A DNA stretch of 64,000 bases from DATJOJ01 sp035507035 (GTDB lineage: Bacteria; Acidobacteriota; Terriglobia; Terriglobales; Acidobacteriaceae), in assembly GCA_035507035.1 (NCBI GenBank), contig DATJOJ010000059.1, positions 1 through 64,000 of the forward strand, written 5' to 3'. A program made the translations under genes and the position numbers. The notes beneath the pieces were generated by a model. The model ran no database searches. It was not told the DNA's origin and was given only the letters and a program-made list of their open reading frames with translations. Each line of letters starts with the position of its first letter. Position 1 is the stretch's first letter. Shown in pieces: positions 54,261-62,761 of this stretch.

Positions 54261-54266
54261 TAGACT
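54261..54266 (+). promoter_or_regulatory. Weak candidate -10 box of lolA, leaderless arrangement
   Basis: TAGACT lies six bases before the GTG at 54273; no Shine-Dalgarno and no -35 are visible. Confidence 0.25.
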
Positions 54267-54272
54267 ACGATT

Positions 54273-54929
54273 GTGCGTTCTCACTCTTTAAAGGTGACTT
54301 TTCTAATTCTGGCGGGCGCACTCTTCGCCCACGCCGCCGACGTCCACTCCCTCGCCGACGCAGTCGACCGTCATTACAACCACCTCCGCAGCCTGCAATG
54401 CGAGTTCACCGAGACCTACACCGGGCTCGGCATGGACCGCAGCGAATCTGGCACCCTCTGGCTTAAGAAGCCGGGAAAGATGCGCTGGCAATACCGTTCT
54501 CCTAATGACAAGTTGTTTGTCAGCGACGGCAAGGACGCCTGGTTCTACGTTCCGGGAGAACAGCAGGTGCGAAAGACCGAAGTCAAGAAGCTCGACGATT
54601 TGCGTTCTCCCCTGGCCTTCCTGCTTGGTAAAACGAAGCTGGAGAAAGAATTGCTCGGCCTCTCACTGGCACCGGACGTCTCCCCGCTGTACCCGCGCGA
54701 CGTGGTTCTCCGCGGTGCGCCGCGAAACCTGGCCGACCGCGTCAACCAGGTACTTCTGGAGGTCACTCCGGAGAACGCCATCGCTCGCATCGTGATCGAC
54801 TCGACCGACGGTTCGACCACGGAATACCGTCTGACTGATCAGAAAGAGGACGTTCCAGTGGCCGATTCGCTGTTCGTGTTCAAAGTTCCCCCAGGAGCGG
54901 AGGTCATTGAAGGAACGCTTGGGCAGTAA
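54273..54929 (+). CDS. lolA: Outer membrane lipoprotein carrier LolA
   Basis: A protein of 218 residues with a signal peptide (LKVTFLILAGALFAHAAD). The LolA half-barrel is recognisable: LQCEFTETYTGLGMDRSESG, LWLKKPGKMRWQYRSPNDKL, VSDGKDAWFYVPGEQQV, IVIDSTDGSTTEYRL. It shuttles lipoproteins through the periplasm from LolCDE to the outer membrane. The start GTG 54273 has no Shine-Dalgarno (see the TAGACT box). LolB and LolCDE are not in the window. It precedes the pilus cluster by 140 bases, likely a separate unit. Confidence 0.88.
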   Translation: MRSHSLKVTFLILAGALFAHAADVHSLADAVDRHYNHLRSLQCEFTETYTGLGMDRSESGTLWLKKPGKMRWQYRSPNDKLFVSDGKDAWFYVPGEQQVRKTEVKKLDDLRSPLAFLLGKTKLEKELLGLSLAPDVSPLYPRDVVLRGAPRNLADRVNQVLLEVTPENAIARIVIDSTDGSTTEYRLTDQKEDVPVADSLFVFKVPPGAEVIEGTLGQ

Positions 54930-55069
54930 CGAGCTAACTAATTAGTCCATAAACACTTACAATCTAATTCCCAAAGCAATTACCGGCGCGTTTTTTCGCT
55001 TGCAATTCAACCGACTCACCGCGTTCTGAATGTTAGACTTAGGTGGGGTGCGGGCTAACCGGGTACCAC

Positions 55070-56275
55070 ATGCCAGAATTCCTCATAAAAGCAGTCGACG
55101 AACGTGGTCACATGCTCGAAAAGCTGGAAAACGGCTATTCCGAGGCCGAAGTCCGCGACCGCTTCGTGCAGCAGGGGTTTCTCGTCTATTGGGTCAAACC
55201 CCGCGGCGTGCTCTCCGGCGACTTCTCCTTCCGGCGGCGCGGCAAAGTCAAGCAAAGCCAGTTCGTCATCTTCAACCAGCAGTTTCTGACCCTGATCAAG
55301 GCCGGCCTGCCCATCCTGAACTCGCTCGATTTGCTCATCAAACGACAGCGAAACAAGCACTTCCAAAGCCTGCTGCAAAATGTGCGAGATCAGGTAAAGA
55401 GCGGCGAGTTGCTCTCTTCCGCCTTTGCCGCCCAAGGCGGTTTTCCCAAGATTTACACCACCACGCTGATGGCAGGCGAGAAAAGCGGCAACATGGAAGA
55501 AGTCCTCGGCCGCTTCATCAACTTCCAGCGCATGGCGCTGACCTTCAAAAAGAAGTTGGCCGTGTCGCTTGTCTATCCCGCCCTGCTGATCACCGTCGTC
55601 AGCGGAATGCTCGTCTTCCTGGTCACCTATGTCGTCCCGCAATTCGCCAAGCTATATGAAGACATGAACGCGCAGTTGCCGGCAATCACGCTGCTCATGC
55701 TCGACATCGGCACTCACGCGCAAAAATATGGGCCAATCGCCGGCATCGTCATCGTGGTTGTGGGCTTGTTGGCCTGGCAGTGGAAAAAAACCGATCGTGG
55801 CGCAGAGACCATCGACCGTAGCATTTTGAAGTTGCCGCTGCTGGGCGACATTTGGCTGAAATATCAAGTCGCTAATTTCTCGCGCATGTTGTCAACTTTG
55901 TTGACTGGCGGCATGCCGCTGGTTCCCTCGCTCGAAACTGCCGCAGCTTCCATGAGCAGCCGCCGAATCTTGAATGGCATTCAGGAAGCCGCTATCCAGG
56001 TTCGCGAGGGGCAATCCCTGGCCAAGAGCTTGGAGCAGCAAAAGATGTTTCCCGATCTTTCGGTCGAAATGATCGAAGTCGGGGAATCCACCGGCGCGCT
56101 GCCCGCCATGTTGAATTCAGTCGCCGAATTTTACGAAGAAGACGTGCAGACCGCGCTGGGCGCGGCCATGGCTCTGATCGAGCCTGTTATTCTGATTATC
56201 ATGGCGGTGTTTGTGGGCGGAATTTTGATCTCGCTCTATCTGCCCATTTTTACCTTAGGATCAAGCATTCACTAA
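55070..56275 (+). CDS. pilC: Type IV pilus/T2SS inner-membrane platform protein (PilC/GspF)
   Basis: A protein of 401 residues. Opening MPEFLIKAVDERGHMLEK fits the GspF/PilC N-terminus. Two copies of the T2SSF fold (AFVIFNQQ-type VIFNQQFLTLIKAGLPILNS and YQVANFSRMLSTLLTGGMPL) each precede a membrane helix set. SLVYPALLITVVSGMLVFLV and AMALIEPVILIIMAVFVGGI are the helices. It anchors the assembly ATPase to the membrane. I chose ATG 55070, not the upstream GTG. It is first in the cluster; PilB follows 39 bases later. Confidence 0.92.
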   Translation: MPEFLIKAVDERGHMLEKLENGYSEAEVRDRFVQQGFLVYWVKPRGVLSGDFSFRRRGKVKQSQFVIFNQQFLTLIKAGLPILNSLDLLIKRQRNKHFQSLLQNVRDQVKSGELLSSAFAAQGGFPKIYTTTLMAGEKSGNMEEVLGRFINFQRMALTFKKKLAVSLVYPALLITVVSGMLVFLVTYVVPQFAKLYEDMNAQLPAITLLMLDIGTHAQKYGPIAGIVIVVVGLLAWQWKKTDRGAETIDRSILKLPLLGDIWLKYQVANFSRMLSTLLTGGMPLVPSLETAAASMSSRRILNGIQEAAIQVREGQSLAKSLEQQKMFPDLSVEMIEVGESTGALPAMLNSVAEFYEEDVQTALGAAMALIEPVILIIMAVFVGGILISLYLPIFTLGSSIH

Positions 56276-56314
56276 CCATAGTGCGGGCCACAACGCCCGA
56301 CGGGGACGCTAAGT

Positions 56315-58000
56315 ATGGCAACTGTACCGGACAACAAAGCCGCTGTAGCCGGTGGGGCAAACGGAGGACGTATCGCTCCGCCCCCATCCGTCAACGAAGA
56401 ACTGGAAAAAGCCAAGGACATCGCGCGCCGCTATCGGTGTCAATTTATCGACCTGCGCGACTTCCAGCTTCACCACGATCTCTTTAAGAACATTCCCGTT
56501 CACTTGATGTTCCGCTATAACTTCGTGCCTCTCGAAGAAACCGAAGACGGACGTCTGGCCATTGCCATCGCCGATCCCAGCCAACTGATGATGATCGACG
56601 AAATCAGCCTGCTGCTGGGCAAGCGGATTGTCACCAAAGTTTCCACGCTGGCGCAGATCACCGACATCCTCAAGAAAACCGAGCAGTCGAAGCGCGTCCT
56701 GGAAGACGCCAGCGAGGGTTTCGCGCTCAACGTTGTACGTGAAGACGAATCTGGCGGTGAGGAAAGCATCTCGATCGACCGGTTGACCCAGCAACAGGGC
56801 GATATCAGCCCGATTATTCGTCTGGTCGATACCACGATCTTCACTGCGCTGCAGCGCCGCGCCAGTGATATTCACATCGAGACCCGCGACGACTCCGTCT
56901 CCATCAAGTTCCGCATCGACGGCGTGCTGACGCAAGCCATGCCGCCGATCGCCAAAGAGCACCACTCGACCATCATTTCGCGTATCAAGGTCATGAGCGA
57001 GCTCGATATCTCCGAGCGCCGCGTACCGCAGGACGGCCGTTTCCGCGTGAAGTACGGAACTCCCGAGCGCCCCATCGACTTCCGCGTTTCCATCATGCCG
57101 TCGATCCACGGCGAAGACGCCGTCCTCCGTGTGCTCGATAAAGAATCCATGAGCGAGAAGTTCCACAAGCTCACTTTGGACGTTGTTGGTTTTGATGAAG
57201 AAGATCTACGCAAATTCCGCCGCTACATTAAAGAGCCATACGGCATGGTGTTGGTGACGGGACCGACGGGAAGCGGCAAAACTACTACCCTTTACGCCGC
57301 CGTCAATGAAATCAAGACCGACGAAGACAAGATCATCACCATCGAAGACCCGGTCGAATATCAGATTCGCGGTATCACCCAGATTCCGGTCAACGAGAAA
57401 AAAGGCCTGACCTTCGCCCGCGGCTTGCGTTCGATTCTGCGTCACGACCCCGACAAGATCATGGTCGGCGAAATCCGCGACACCGAAACCGCGCAGATCG
57501 CCATTCAATCCGCGCTTACCGGCCACTTGGTCTTCACCACTGTCCACGCCAACAACGTGGTTGACGTCTTAGGACGATTCCTGAACATGGGCGTCGAACC
57601 CTACAACTTCGTTTCGGCGCTGAACTGCATTCTGGCGCAACGGCTGGTGCGACTCATTTGCGAATCCTGCCGCACTCAGGTGCACTATGACGCGGCCGCG
57701 CTCGAAGCCAACGCGCTTGATCCCCTGGAGTGGGGCAAAGTCGCCTTTTATGAGGGTCAGGGCTGCATCGAGTGCGCGGGCACAGGCTTCCGCGGACGGA
57801 CCGCCATTCACGAACTGCTGGATTTGACCGACCGCATTCGCGAGCTGATCTTGGCCAAAAAGCCAACCTCGGAGATTCGCCGCGCCGCCCGCGATGAAGG
57901 CATGCGGTTCTTGCGTGAATCGGCTCTGGACAAAGTTCGGAACGGCCTGACCACGCTGAAAGAGATCAATAAGGTAACGTTTATCGAGAGCAGTCGGTAA
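56315..58000 (+). CDS. pilB: Type IV pilus/T2SS assembly ATPase (PilB/GspE)
   Basis: A protein of 561 residues. It has an N-terminal GspE/MshEN domain (about 25-170, with DLRDFQLHHDLFKNIPVHLM), Walker A GPTGSGKTTTLYAA, Asp box (ITIEDPVEYQIRGITQ), Walker B (DKIMVGEIRDTETAQIA) and His box (LTGHLVFTTVHANNVVD). A tetra-Cys zinc site is present (CESCRTQV, and CIECAGTGF 35 residues on). It powers pilin or pseudopilin polymerisation. The first 25 residues are Gly/Ala/Pro-rich. It is a hexameric cytosolic ATPase working with the PilC protein encoded upstream. Confidence 0.95.
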   Translation: MATVPDNKAAVAGGANGGRIAPPPSVNEELEKAKDIARRYRCQFIDLRDFQLHHDLFKNIPVHLMFRYNFVPLEETEDGRLAIAIADPSQLMMIDEISLLLGKRIVTKVSTLAQITDILKKTEQSKRVLEDASEGFALNVVREDESGGEESISIDRLTQQQGDISPIIRLVDTTIFTALQRRASDIHIETRDDSVSIKFRIDGVLTQAMPPIAKEHHSTIISRIKVMSELDISERRVPQDGRFRVKYGTPERPIDFRVSIMPSIHGEDAVLRVLDKESMSEKFHKLTLDVVGFDEEDLRKFRRYIKEPYGMVLVTGPTGSGKTTTLYAAVNEIKTDEDKIITIEDPVEYQIRGITQIPVNEKKGLTFARGLRSILRHDPDKIMVGEIRDTETAQIAIQSALTGHLVFTTVHANNVVDVLGRFLNMGVEPYNFVSALNCILAQRLVRLICESCRTQVHYDAAALEANALDPLEWGKVAFYEGQGCIECAGTGFRGRTAIHELLDLTDRIRELILAKKPTSEIRRAARDEGMRFLRESALDKVRNGLTTLKEINKVTFIESSR

Positions 58001-58027
58001 GGGATCTCGGCCTCTGCCTGGTGCGAC

Positions 58028-58056
58028 AGGAAGATCGCGAGCTTGGCTCGCTTCCT
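58028..58056 (+). terminator. Stem-loop between pilB and pilM
   Basis: GCGAGC-TTG-GCTCGC (58037-58051) forms a 6-bp perfect stem, extended by AGGAA/TTCCT across a 4-base bulge, then TTATAAC. It is terminator-like without a strong T-run. It may lower expression of the genes after pilB. Confidence 0.45.
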
Positions 58057-58171
58057 TATAACTGCGCTATAAACAACCCTTTAGGCCAGGGTCGCGAGTT
58101 CCCTTCCAGATATTGCAAGATTTCGTACCACCGCGTTCTACTAATAGAAGTCACAGGGAGTAGTGTGAAAC

Positions 58172-59056
58172 GTGAGTTCCGGGGCCAAACCGAAGCTGGC
58201 ATGTGAGATCTCTGCCGACCGAGTGCTCGCCGGACGTGTCGCTGACCGCGGCCACAATATCGAGATGTGCGCCGCCGGAGAGCTCAAACCCGGCACCGTC
58301 GTTCCCGACCTCACCGAAACTAACCTGAAAGAACCCGAAGCGATCCGCGCGGCAATTCGCGAAACCTTGGGCAGTCTCAGCGGCCGCTCCCGCGACGTGA
58401 TCGCCATTTTGCCCGACGTCGCCGTCCGCGTGGTTTTGCTCGATTTCGAGACGCTGCCCTCCAAGCGAGCCGATGCCGAAGGCGTCATCCGGTTCCGCCT
58501 CAAGAAATCGCTGCCCTTCGACGTCGACAAAGCCAAGATCTCCTACCAAACGGAAACCTCCGCCACCGGCGTCCGACTGATCGCTGCCGTGGCGTTGAAT
58601 AGCGTGGTTGAGGATTACGAAGCCGCCTTCCGCGACGCCGGATACACGCCGGGAGTCGTAATGCCTTCGATGCTTGCCGCGCTCGGTGCCGCCGATGCCA
58701 GCCGTCCCACGCTCGTGGTCAAAGTCGACGCGCGCACCATCAGCATCGCCATTCTCGATAAGCAGCAACTTCTGCTCTTCCGCACTCTCGAAAACACGCG
58801 CGGCCTCACCGTCAGCGGCGAACAACTCGCCGACGAAGTTTACCCTTCCATCGTGTTTTTTCAGGACACGTATCATTTAAATATCGAAAAGATTTTCGTC
58901 GCCGGCTTGTCGGATACCGATGGCGCGCTCGCCGCTTTTCAATCGCAAGTCGGCATGGAAGTGCACGAGCTGGTCGCCGCTTCGCAACTCGGCACAACTT
59001 ATGGCTCGGTTCCGCGGTTCCGCATGGCCGGAGTGGTGGGGGCACTGATTTCCTGA
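58172..59056 (+). CDS. pilM: PilM-like pilus assembly ATPase (actin fold)
   Basis: A protein of 294 residues in the actin-like PilM family: ACEISADRVLAGRVADRG, the paired VAILPDVAVRVVLLDFETLP, RFRLKKSLPFDVDKAKISYQ, LIAAVALNSVVEDYEAAFRD, LVVKVDARTISIAILDKQQL and IFVAGLSDTDGALAAFQ. PilM is cytosolic and binds the N-terminus of PilN. The start is GTG 58172 with GGGAG 11 bases before it. An alternative GTG at 58165 is in another frame with closer spacing. Its TGA overlaps the pilN ATG (TGATG). The hairpin before it is listed separately. Confidence 0.85.
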   Translation: MSSGAKPKLACEISADRVLAGRVADRGHNIEMCAAGELKPGTVVPDLTETNLKEPEAIRAAIRETLGSLSGRSRDVIAILPDVAVRVVLLDFETLPSKRADAEGVIRFRLKKSLPFDVDKAKISYQTETSATGVRLIAAVALNSVVEDYEAAFRDAGYTPGVVMPSMLAALGAADASRPTLVVKVDARTISIAILDKQQLLLFRTLENTRGLTVSGEQLADEVYPSIVFFQDTYHLNIEKIFVAGLSDTDGALAAFQSQVGMEVHELVAASQLGTTYGSVPRFRMAGVVGALIS

Positions 59057-59697
59057 TGCGCCTCGATATCAATCTCGCGACTCACCCCTACGAAGATGCC
59101 CGCAGCTTTTGGTTTCGCTGGGGTGGTGCACTTGCTATCCTCGGAATTCTCACCGCCGGCCTCCTCTATTACACCGGCCACGAATGGACCTACGCCCGCA
59201 AAGATCACTTGGTTCGCGATCGCTATCTGAAACAAATTGCCCAGCGCGACAAAGAAGTAGCTGACGCGCAAGCCATGATGAACTTGCCGCAAAACCGCAG
59301 CATTCGCGACCGCTCACAGTTCCTGAACGACCTCTTTTATCGCAAGGCGTTTTCCTGGACTGAAGTCTTCGAAGAGCTCGAAAAAGTAATGCCTCCGCGC
59401 GTCCACGTGGTCTCGATCACTCCTGAATTGTCCGTCGACAATGAACTGGCCATCAAGCTGATCGTCGCGGGAGATTCGCATGACCGCGCTCTCGAACTGG
59501 TGCGCAAAATGGAAGACTCGAAACATTTTCGTCAGACTCAGATCGACACCGAAACCGCCGAGGCCGGCAATGGGACCTTCGCCGGAGACACGGTGAAGTT
59601 CGATATCAGCGCCCTCTATTTGCCGGCGACCGATCTCCAATCCCCGGTCGACGCTAAGCCAGAGAAAAGCCAATCCAAGGCGGAGGTGAGCCACTAA
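59056..59697 (+). CDS. pilN: PilN-like type IV pilus assembly protein
   Basis: A protein of 213 residues. The short cytosolic tail (LDINLATHPYEDARSFW) is the PilM-binding INLL-type motif, here INLA. One helix (GGALAILGILTAGLLYYTGH) follows, then a periplasmic coiled coil and ferredoxin-like domain (EELEKVMPPRVHVVSITPEL). Its ATG overlaps the pilM stop and its stop overlaps the pilO start (TAATG), a tightly coupled operon. The C-terminus has a charged, low-complexity tail. Confidence 0.87.
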   Translation: MRLDINLATHPYEDARSFWFRWGGALAILGILTAGLLYYTGHEWTYARKDHLVRDRYLKQIAQRDKEVADAQAMMNLPQNRSIRDRSQFLNDLFYRKAFSWTEVFEELEKVMPPRVHVVSITPELSVDNELAIKLIVAGDSHDRALELVRKMEDSKHFRQTQIDTETAEAGNGTFAGDTVKFDISALYLPATDLQSPVDAKPEKSQSKAEVSH

Positions 59698-60239
59698 TGC
59701 CTGACCTTCGTCGCACTCGGCGCAAAGTAAAAATCGCCCTTGGCACCCTGGCGGTACTCGATCTGGCTGTCATCATCGTCTACTTTTCACCCTTGATCGG
59801 CACTCCTACTTCGCGCCGCGAACAGTTAACTAACTTGTGGAAAGAGCTGCAACAGAAAACGCAGGAAGTGCAACCGCTGCAGGGACTCGACAAGAAAATC
59901 CCGGTGGCGCAGAAGCAGATCGATGAATTCTACATAACCCGCTTTCCGGCGCAGAATTCCGCCATCTCCGATAACATCGGCAAGCTGGCCGGCGAGAGTG
60001 GCGTAAAAGTTGGAAGCGTCAAGTACGATACAAAGGACGATCCAGTCCTGGGCTTGCAACCGGTCGAAATCGAGGCTGATCTGGCTGGCGGCTACCTGCA
60101 GCTGGTCCAATTCATCAATGCCCTCGAACGCGATCACATGTTCTTCCTGGTGAATAGTGTCCACCTCGGCGGCGAGCAAAGCGGCGTGGTTCGTCTGCAG
60201 ATGAAGATTGAAACCTATATGAAGGTTGGCGCGGCATAA
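59697..60239 (+). CDS. pilO: PilO-like type IV pilus assembly protein
   Basis: A protein of 180 residues. It has a basic head (PDLRRTRRKVKIA), one helix (LGTLAVLDLAVIIVYFSPLI), a coiled coil (REQLTNLWKELQQKTQEVQP), then a ferredoxin-like fold (VEIEADLAGGYLQLVQFINA) typical of PilO/GspM. It forms the periplasmic alignment subcomplex with PilN. Start overlaps the pilN stop; the next gene begins directly after its stop. Confidence 0.87.
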   Translation: MPDLRRTRRKVKIALGTLAVLDLAVIIVYFSPLIGTPTSRREQLTNLWKELQQKTQEVQPLQGLDKKIPVAQKQIDEFYITRFPAQNSAISDNIGKLAGESGVKVGSVKYDTKDDPVLGLQPVEIEADLAGGYLQLVQFINALERDHMFFLVNSVHLGGEQSGVVRLQMKIETYMKVGAA

Positions 60240-60851
60240 ATGAAGCTGGGAGCGGAAAATCGCAAGCAGGTCATCGCGCTCGGTGTCTTAGGCGCTCTCG
60301 CGCTTCTATTTGTCGTGCGCGCGGTCTTCAATTCGAGCGCTCCCGAGCCCACTTCGGTGGGGCCCGTCGCGCAGATTCCCGCCCTGCCCGCCGCTCCCGC
60401 TCGCAAGAACCGTGCCCCGGCGCGAACCAAGACTGCTCTTACCCGAATAGCCAAAGCGCCCAACTCCATCGATCCTACGCTGCGTTTCGATTGGTTGAAG
60501 GTCAGTGAAGACACGCAATACGCGGGCAACGGACGAAACATTTTTCTGGCGCAGGCGGAGATTCCCGAGCCGATCAAGAATGGTGCTACCGATCAGCAGA
60601 AGCTCGCCGAGCAGCAAGGGCCGCCCCAACCGCCTCCGCCGCCTCCCATCAATTTGAAGTTTTACGGTTACGCCAGCAAGGCGGGTGAGCCGAAGCGAAT
60701 CTTCTTGTCGCAAGGAGAAGACGTTTTCATCGCCACCGAAGGCCAGGTCATCGACCGGCGCTACAAAGTGTTGCGCATCTCCCCGGTGTCCGTGGAGATT
60801 GAAGACATGCTCTACAACAATCGACAGAGCATTCCGCTGACCCAGGGGTAG
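60240..60851 (+). CDS. PilP/GspC-like envelope protein of the pilus cluster
   Basis: A protein of 203 residues. A membrane anchor (VIALGVLGALALLFVVRAVF) is followed by a Pro/Ala-rich linker and basic stretch, a conserved NIFLAQAEIPEPIKN segment, a poly-Pro run (QPPPPPP), then a small beta domain (INLKFYGYASKAGEPKRIFL and EGQVIDRRYKVLRISPVSVE). The last part resembles the homology region of GspC/PilP that contacts the secretin. Position after pilO also suggests PilP. It lacks the lipobox of true PilP and is membrane-anchored like GspC. Confidence 0.72.
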   Translation: MKLGAENRKQVIALGVLGALALLFVVRAVFNSSAPEPTSVGPVAQIPALPAAPARKNRAPARTKTALTRIAKAPNSIDPTLRFDWLKVSEDTQYAGNGRNIFLAQAEIPEPIKNGATDQQKLAEQQGPPQPPPPPPINLKFYGYASKAGEPKRIFLSQGEDVFIATEGQVIDRRYKVLRISPVSVEIEDMLYNNRQSIPLTQG

Positions 60852-60855
60852 AGGC

Positions 60856-60950
60856 ATTTGGTAATTTTGTGATTTGGTAATTTGAAAACCATCGCTGCAG
60901 TGCTCTGCAGATTACAAAATTAGCCGATTACAAAAATTACAAAATTTTCC
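60856..60950. repeat. AT-rich intergenic palindromic repeat
   Basis: The 12-mer ATTTGGTAATTT occurs twice (60856-60867, 60872-60883); the right half has the mirror-like ATTACAAAATT and ATTACAAAAATTACAAAATT. The two halves form an imperfect inverted repeat around CTGCAG-TGCT-CTGCAG. It looks like a mobile or dispersed intergenic repeat and lies in the operon before the pseudopilin gene. Confidence 0.55.
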
Positions 60951-60951
60951 A

Positions 60952-62157
60952 ATGCTCGTTCGTTCTCCCAAGTCGTCTCGCCACAATGAGCAAGGCTACG
61001 TGCTCATTACGCTGATTCTGATGGTGGCGCTGCTCACGATTGGCCTCACCATGATGGCTCCCGAGCTCATGCGGCAGCTGAAGCGTGACCGCGAAGAAGA
61101 ACTTATCCATCGCGGCGTGCAGTATTCGCGGGCCATTCAGCACTTTGTAAAGAAGAATGGACGCTATCCTAATACTATCGACGAGCTCGAGACCAGCGGC
61201 ACCATTCACTTCCTGCGCAAGCGCTATAAAGATCCCGTGACCGGCAAGGATTTCAAGATTCTCCACATGGGCGATGTGCAAATGACGTTCGGTCCCGGCT
61301 TACAGGGGGCAACCTCGGTGGCCAACATGGCCCAAGGCGGAGCCGCCGCGGGCGGTCAAGGCGGGGGCTTCGGACAAAGCATCTTCAATTCCAGTGGATT
61401 CGGAAACAGTAACGGCCTCGGCGGCAACTCTTCGGGCGGCTTTGGAAACACCGGCAGTAGTTTCGGCGGCGGAAATTCCTTCGGCGGCAGTAACAGCGGT
61501 TTCGGCGGCGGAAATAACGGCAGCACGTTTGGAAACAGCGGTAGTACGTTCGGAGGTGGCAGCACGTTTGGCGGCAATAATGGCGGCTTCGGTGGCGGAA
61601 GCAACTCATTCTTCGGCAGCCAGACTCCAGGTCAAAACACGAATCAGCCCGGAACGAACAACAACCAGCCCGCCTCAGACGGATCTCAAGCCAACTCCGG
61701 CCAGCCTGGACAGCCCGGTCAACCGGGACAGCCCGGCCAGGGCCAGCAAGGTTCCGGATCGAATAATCAGACCTTTGGCGGCGGTCCCATCGTCGGTGTC
61801 GCCAGCATCAGTAAAGATAAGACGATCCGCATCTTCAACAAGAAAGACAAATATTACGAGTGGCAGTTTATCTATGATCCCAGCAGTGACACCGGCGGTA
61901 TGCTGACTACTCCCAACCAGCCGCCCGCGATGCAAGCCGGTGGCAGCCTCGGCGCGCCCACCAATGGCACGCAACCAGGACAGCCCGGCCAGCAAAACGG
62001 CGGCTTCGGTTTCGGCGGTAACTCGGGTTCGCCGTTCAGCCCGCAAGGTGGACAGCAGCAACCCATCGCGGTAGAGCAACCCTCGCCTTATCCTCCGACC
62101 CCTCAGCAGCCGCAACAACCGCAATTCCCTCCCGAGCAGGGGCCCAATCAACAATAA
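60952..62157 (+). CDS. Type II/IV pseudopilin-like protein with Gly-rich insertion
   Basis: A protein of 401 residues. The prepilin-like N-terminus reads NEQGYVLITLILMVALLTIG: a Gly before the cleavage point and a hydrophobic helix, but Thr in place of the conserved Glu at position 5. A pilin-like region follows (LMRQLKRDREEELIHRGVQY, KKNGRYPNTIDELE, KDPVTGKDFKI). Residues about 125-275 are a Gly/Asn/Ser-rich low-complexity segment (GFGNSNGLGGNSSGGFGN) ending in GQPGQPG collagen-like repeats. A conserved block (VGVASISKDKTIRIFNKKDK, YYEWQFIYDP) then resumes, and a Pro/Gln-rich tail ends the chain. It probably forms a minor pseudopilin or pilus-tip component. The function of the insert is unknown. 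Confidence 0.83.
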   Translation: MLVRSPKSSRHNEQGYVLITLILMVALLTIGLTMMAPELMRQLKRDREEELIHRGVQYSRAIQHFVKKNGRYPNTIDELETSGTIHFLRKRYKDPVTGKDFKILHMGDVQMTFGPGLQGATSVANMAQGGAAAGGQGGGFGQSIFNSSGFGNSNGLGGNSSGGFGNTGSSFGGGNSFGGSNSGFGGGNNGSTFGNSGSTFGGGSTFGGNNGGFGGGSNSFFGSQTPGQNTNQPGTNNNQPASDGSQANSGQPGQPGQPGQPGQGQQGSGSNNQTFGGGPIVGVASISKDKTIRIFNKKDKYYEWQFIYDPSSDTGGMLTTPNQPPAMQAGGSLGAPTNGTQPGQPGQQNGGFGFGGNSGSPFSPQGGQQQPIAVEQPSPYPPTPQQPQQPQFPPEQGPNQQ

Positions 62158-62228
62158 TCTCGTTCAGGTAATCCGGGGACTGCCCGGGTTCTTCGCACCT
62201 AGGCGCGGTCTTCCCACACAGACAACAA

Positions 62229-62258
62229 AAAGCCCCACCGCTTGCGCGATGGGGCTTT
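62229..62258. terminator. Bidirectional intrinsic terminator
   Basis: AAAGCCCCA (62229-62237) pairs with TGGGGCTTT (62250-62258) around a 12-base loop; A-rich and T-rich flanks on both sides. It sits between the converging pseudopilin and iron-sulfur carrier genes and can end both. Confidence 0.85.
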
Positions 62259-62278
62259 GATCTTTGCCGCGAAAACTC

Positions 62279-62644
62279 TTACACGCTGAACGACGATCCG
62301 CAGCCGCAGGTGCTCTTCACATTCGGATTGTCGAACTTGAAGCCCGCGCCTTCGAGCGTCTCGACATAATCCACGATGCAGCCATTCAGATACATCACCG
62401 AAGTTGCGTCGACGTACACCTTCAGACCATCCATGTCGAAGGTCTTATCCATCAGCCCAGCGGCGTTCTCAAAAGACATCGAATACGAAAAGCCGGAGCA
62501 TCCTCCGCCAACCACGCCGACGCGCAATCCCGCCGGCACCGGGTCCTGCTGGCTCATAATCTCTTTCACTTTCGTGACGGCATTCGGGGTCAGCGTGATG
62601 GGCGCGGTTTTGGGCTTCACTTCCGGTACGGTTGTCGTGGCCAT
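62279..62644 (-). CDS. A-type iron-sulfur cluster carrier (IscA/ErpA/HesB family)
   Basis: A protein of 121 residues from ATG 62644, with AAGGAGAG before it. The fold is ITLTPNAVTKVKEIMSQQ, then the first Cys in GVVGGGCSGFSYSM and the C-terminal pair in STCGCGSSF. These three Cys bind and pass Fe-S clusters to target enzymes. The leader MATTTVPEVKPKTAP is a little longer than usual. I do not decide between IscA, ErpA and SufA. The frame is open 36 codons further upstream without homology. No isc or suf genes adjoin it. Confidence 0.92.
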   Translation of the reverse strand: MATTTVPEVKPKTAPITLTPNAVTKVKEIMSQQDPVPAGLRVGVVGGGCSGFSYSMSFENAAGLMDKTFDMDGLKVYVDATSVMYLNGCIVDYVETLEGAGFKFDNPNVKSTCGCGSSFSV

Positions 62645-62761
62645 TGATCTCTCCTTGGTAATCAATACATGATTATAGCAAACTAGGCAAGTCTCTCCCG
62701 CTCCTTGCCCCTGTTGATTTAGATGCCCCTTAGGCCCCCACGGACGCCACAAAACAAAAGC

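Noticed and set aside
61385..61900. Rightward and leftward alternative frames over the Gly-rich part of the pseudopilin
   Set aside because: They arise from repeat composition (GGC/GGA runs read in other frames).
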